Source: Neolewinella aurantiaca (GTDB lineage Bacteria; Bacteroidota; Bacteroidia; Chitinophagales; Saprospiraceae). From it: DNA of 64,000 nucleotides. The translations under genes were made by a program, and so were the position numbers. The notes below the pieces were generated by a model, which saw nothing but the letters and a program-made list of their open reading frames with translations, searched no databases and had not been told where the DNA came from. The stretch's first letter is position 1; the number at the start of each line of letters is the position of its first letter. Of the stretch, positions 62,101 to 64,000 are shown in pieces. The stretch lies in assembly GCF_008014675.1 (NCBI RefSeq), contig NZ_VOXD01000010.1:1-64000 (forward strand), given 5' to 3'.

Positions 62101-62732
62101 TGATTCGGGGTTCCGAAGTCACACTTCAGCACCTGATTCGCCCGTTGCAGGACATCACCGGTTTCAGCATCGATCACTACGTACCAGATGTCGGAATCGG
62201 CAGCATGCCGATCGATCATCACGCGGTAAGCGAGGCGGAGGCCGGCTTTGGTCACGTAATAAGCGGTCTTGGCCCGGATGGGTTCCGGGCTGGCAGCAGT
62301 CCAGCTGAACAGAGCCTCATCACCGTCGGCTCCTATTGCTACGGGGTTCCCGAAGGCAGGAGTCACCGCATTTACCGCCGTTGCGATAGCTGCTTGGGCG
62401 CTCAACGCCGGTGCAGGGTAAGGAACTGCGGCAAGGCCGGTAGCGAGATCGCTCGTGCGGTGCACCAGCTTATCGTTACGGAAGTGAAGCGAAGCCTGAG
62501 CGTTAAGCAGCGGCAAGCCGTGCAGTTGCTGCACGACGTAGATGTGCCGGGTGCCACTGGGGCTGACGTAGTTGTCGGTGATCCGGAGATCATCGATGTC
62601 GGCCGCTTCGAGGCCGAAGGAGGCGTACTCTTTCTGGAGGTAATCGAGGGCAATTTTGCCATCAGCCTGAGCAATGAGGGTAGTGGTTGCTCCCAGCAAG
62701 AGTAGGAGAACGGAAGTTAATATTCTTTTCAT
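59175..62732 (-). CDS. M36 fungalysin-type metallopeptidase with type A T9SS domain
   Basis: 1185-aa secreted protease. After a signal peptide (SVLLLLLGATTTLIAQ) comes an FTP/PepSY propeptide (residues about 20-200), then the M36 catalytic domain with HEMGHGVSTRLVGG (HExxH) and a downstream GEIWGTMLWDLWWAM Glu region. A protease-associated domain is inserted before it (GKIALITRGECNFSLKVYNA). A DUF11-like domain (VKTVDENTVNAGEGVTYTLA), a MAM/jelly-roll region and a T9SS tail (VNVYPNPAKEFVTVNV, ending STTKVTIN) follow. ATG 62732 starts a proper signal; the frame's extension to 63008 runs into the divergent gene and is spurious. Confidence 0.93.
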   Translation of the reverse strand: MKRILTSVLLLLLGATTTLIAQADGKIALDYLQKEYASFGLEAADIDDLRITDNYVSPSGTRHIYVVQQLHGLPLLNAQASLHFRNDKLVHRTSDLATGLAAVPYPAPALSAQAAIATAVNAVTPAFGNPVAIGADGDEALFSWTAASPEPIRAKTAYYVTKAGLRLAYRVMIDRHAADSDIWYVVIDAETGDVLQRANQVLKCDFGTPNHQHNYDNACANVTAKALPVSEQMFESAVAEESRYHVFRFGVESPLHGVRTQEKSPADPVASPFGWHDTNGVDGPEYTTTRGNNTYAYPDTDGDDVVETDVVADGGDSLVFDFFFADEIADDNIDTLLPAAMVQTFYLTNKMHDWMYHAGFNEDAGNFQRTNYTGEGLDRDEVRVEVQDGSGTNNANFSTPSDGSSGTMQMFLWTAGASRMQVNTPATIAGPYTTGEALFGTAIGSIPVTGQVAISDPAIGCTEITNDLTGKIALITRGECNFSLKVYNAQEAGAIGVIICNDAMAGEERGGIINMSDGNPELTINIPSVFITFEDCVNLRNTVAAGDSVSVTFQFLPPPPRDGDFDNGIVAHEMGHGVSTRLVGGPNNVTCLFNDEQMGEGWSDFFSLSSTPRTIEDMPDGTEARGIGNYATRGAITGLGIRNQPYSTDFAVNNHTLDDIIITGTSVHDLGEIWGTMLWDLWWAMTDEYGYDDDLITGTGGNNLAVELVVEGMKLTKCRPGLIDGRDGILAADLDLNDGANQCLIWEVFARRGVGFSARQGDTNNRTDGREAFDLNPACTGGMNLVKTVDENTVNAGEGVTYTLAATSYRVEDTEDIVITDVVPDGMIIDPASVRGADDFTIDGQTITFNLGTMSFEDEEIIRYSVSTDPSVGSVQTYFDGAENGDDDWFALSLNDDPTIIEFFWEQTDTTPFMGDLAYYVANTGTTQDQVLTSAEPFAVTGENPVMRFFTKYDTEAGWDAGIIEVSTDNTNWEVVGDQIVRGYYRGDVSPNGSAALLNTESFWGFSGDEPDATTGDYREIIVDLSEFVGQDVSVRYRFISDAEVSGTGWWIDDIEMLNAKNYESTATLTSSAGDNLTAEVGDYGVLVLNAVIDDVNDPALGETKVNVYPNPAKEFVTVNVTSERAGSATVQLLTIDGRVLRNEQMNLIAGGGRTTINTADVPAGIYVVQVTGANRVSTTKVTIN

Positions 62733-62771
62733 ACTAGATTTGAACAGTGAAATATTATGTGAATTGGCTCC

Positions 62772-62799
62772 CAAAGCTAAGAAATGATTGTTGCACCAA
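62772..62799 (-). promoter_or_regulatory. candidate promoter of the M36 peptidase gene
   Basis: TAGCTTTG (62772-62779, minus strand) with TTG at 62797-62799, 17-base spacer. The leader to ATG 62732 would be about 35 bases. Confidence 0.4.
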
Positions 62800-62856
62800 C
62801 TATCCATATAATAGCCGGAATGAGAAAATGTTAAATATTTGTCGGTACTTCGGAGT

Positions 62857-64000
62857 ATGGAAGACACTTTAATCAGCCGGCGATGCCTCTTTACCTTGCT
62901 TTTCATAGCCTTTCTCTGCACCTGCGGCCGCGCCCAGCATACAATACTGCAAAACGAAACTGCCGACCGCGAACTCCGGGCAGTTTGGATGGCTACCGTC
63001 CTGAACATTGATTACCCACAAAACCCTACCCCGAGTGCTGCAACCCTGCAGGCTGATTTTAAAAGCCAGCTCTACCGGCTGCGTCAGGCGGGCATGAACG
63101 CAATTTTTGTACAAGTTCGCCCCGCCGGAGATGCGATTTACCCCAGCAGTCTGGCCCCCTGGAGCGAATGGCTCACCGGCGTACAGGGCAAAGCCCCGGT
63201 CAGCGATTTCGACCCTCTGGCCTACATGATCAAAACTGCCCATGCGCAGGGCATCGAACTGCACGCATGGGTGAACCCCTACCGCGTTGCGATGACGATG
63301 GACAGTCTCGACAAAGCCCCCAACCACCTGCTGAACACCCACCCCGAATGGGTCCGCGCCTACAATGGCCGGCGCTACCTGGATCCCGGCCTGCCCGAAG
63401 TGCGCGCTCATCTCGGCGAAGTGATCGACGAACTGATCAGTAATTATGACCTCGATGGTATCCATTTCGATGATTACTTCTACCCCTACCCCGCCGCCGG
63501 GCAGCCCTTCCCTGATCGGGAAACCTTCGCCCGTTACAGGCGTAGCCAGCAACTGGCCGACTGGCGCCGCGGCAACGTGAATACCTTCATCGCAGAAACC
63601 CACCGCAGAATCAAAGCGAAGAAACCCTGGATTCACTTCGGCATCAGCCCTTACGGTGTATGGCGCAACCAAAGTCAGGACCCCGTCCGAGGCAGCGCTA
63701 CGCGCGCTTCGGTCAGCAGCTATGACGACCTCTACGGCGACGCCCTCCACTGGGCCAACAACGGTACGGTCGATTATCTGCTGCCCCAGCTTTACTGGAG
63801 CATGAACTACGCTCCGGCCGGTTATAAAGTGCTCGCCGACTGGTGGGCCGCCAACACCCCCGCCAGTGTTGCGCTCTACACCGGCCACGCAGCCTATAAA
63901 GTAGGCACCGACCCCGCCGACCCCGACGCCTGGAACACCCTCGAAGAGCTACCTAATCAAGTTGCCTACAACCGCAACCTGCCGGCAGTAAGTGGCAGCG
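62857..64000 (+). CDS. glycoside hydrolase-like protein, GHL10/DUF187 type, partial
   Basis: First 381 residues of a secreted protein cut by the window end. The signal peptide LFTLLFIAFLCTCGRAQ is partly coded by a perfect-half copy of the dispersed 20-mer. The mature part begins ELRAVWMATVLNIDYPQNPT and continues LRQAGMNAIFVQVRPAGDAI, ELHAWVNPYRV, NYDLDGIHFDDYFYPYPA and PWIHFGISPYGVWRNQ, typical of the GHL10 (DUF187, YngK-like) family of putative glucan or glycosaminoglycan hydrolases, with DGIHFDDY likely catalytic. Divergent from the M36 peptidase gene. Confidence 0.9.
   Translation, partial: MEDTLISRRCLFTLLFIAFLCTCGRAQHTILQNETADRELRAVWMATVLNIDYPQNPTPSAATLQADFKSQLYRLRQAGMNAIFVQVRPAGDAIYPSSLAPWSEWLTGVQGKAPVSDFDPLAYMIKTAHAQGIELHAWVNPYRVAMTMDSLDKAPNHLLNTHPEWVRAYNGRRYLDPGLPEVRAHLGEVIDELISNYDLDGIHFDDYFYPYPAAGQPFPDRETFARYRRSQQLADWRRGNVNTFIAETHRRIKAKKPWIHFGISPYGVWRNQSQDPVRGSATRASVSSYDDLYGDALHWANNGTVDYLLPQLYWSMNYAPAGYKVLADWWAANTPASVALYTGHAAYKVGTDPADPDAWNTLEELPNQVAYNRNLPAVSGS
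62915..62934 (+). repeat. dispersed 20-mer copy 18
   Basis: TCTGCACCTGCGGCCGCGCC, read as CTCGRA at the signal-peptide cleavage site. Confidence 0.75.

Noticed and set aside
60768-62705. 645-codon open frame on the plus strand
   Set aside because: It is the antisense shadow of the M36 metallopeptidase, whose motifs, signal peptide and sorting domain are unmistakable on the minus strand.
62869-63888. 339-codon open frame on the minus strand at the right edge
   Set aside because: It is the antisense of the GHL10-type gene, which has a signal peptide and family motifs on the plus strand.
1-64000. CRISPR arrays, tRNA, rRNA or tmRNA genes
   Set aside because: No regularly spaced direct repeats of CRISPR type and no cloverleaf or rRNA-like sequence were recognised by eye; a dedicated search could still find a missed tRNA.

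Overview
The window looks like chromosomal DNA of a marine Bacteroidota, most likely Saprospiria (Lewinella/Neolewinella-like). The evidence is a SusC/SusD pair, secreted proteins with type A and type B type IX secretion (T9SS) C-terminal domains, a GldB-type gliding lipoprotein, split carotenoid genes (crtB-crtI, crtY, a CruF-like protein), promoters of the form TTG-N21-TATCTTTGC, and few Shine-Dalgarno sites. The assignment to class is inference from gene content; no rRNA or tRNA gene was seen.

Layout. 1-5.4 kb (minus strand): crtY, CruF-like membrane protein, thioredoxin-fold protein, then two AT-rich secreted or lipoprotein genes. 5.4-14.5 kb: a giant FG-GAP/ASPIC lipoprotein divergent from susC-susD. 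14.6-17.9 kb: crtI-crtB and pth (minus). 18.3-25.3 kb: MscS channel, two alpha/beta hydrolases, a zinc alcohol dehydrogenase, a methylmalonyl-CoA epimerase/TPMT-like methyltransferase fusion and an MFS transporter. 25.5-34 kb: T9SS and beta-barrel surface proteins, gldB, a VOC protein, a flavin reductase and comEC. 34.2-40.5 kb: a 1326-aa T9SS protein, smpB, DUF5655, a lytic transglycosylase. 40.9-43.2 kb (minus): msrB-msrA and pssA-purS. 43.7-50 kb: a 1011-aa type B T9SS protein, a TIM-barrel protein, a membrane protein, a decayed IS1-family element, DUF58. 50.1-58.8 kb: TM2/TPR/SHOCT protein, CBS protein, CotH-family protein, aldose epimerase, HtrA protease, lptB, pepP. 59-64 kb: an M36 metallopeptidase divergent from a glycoside-hydrolase-like protein cut by the window end.

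Beyond ordinary genes, five things stand out. (1) A 20-bp word, consensus TTTGCACCTGCGNCCGCGCC, occurs about 18 times in both orientations, between genes and inside genes in at least four reading frames. (2) Three copies of a 165-166 bp MITE-like element have 17-bp terminal inverted repeats and 9-11 bp flanking direct repeats. (3) An 8-bp tandem repeat sits in the signal-peptide region of a lipoprotein gene; removing one unit restores an ideal ATG-started lipoprotein signal, which predicts phase variation. (4) msrB and msrA lie in one frame separated by a single TGA, with no usual start codon for msrA. (5) There are tandem hairpins with compensatory changes before pepP.

Functional themes are carotenoid pigmentation, surface and secreted polymer-handling proteins delivered by T9SS, oxidative repair (Msr), envelope assembly (LptB, PssA, HtrA) and DNA uptake (ComEC).
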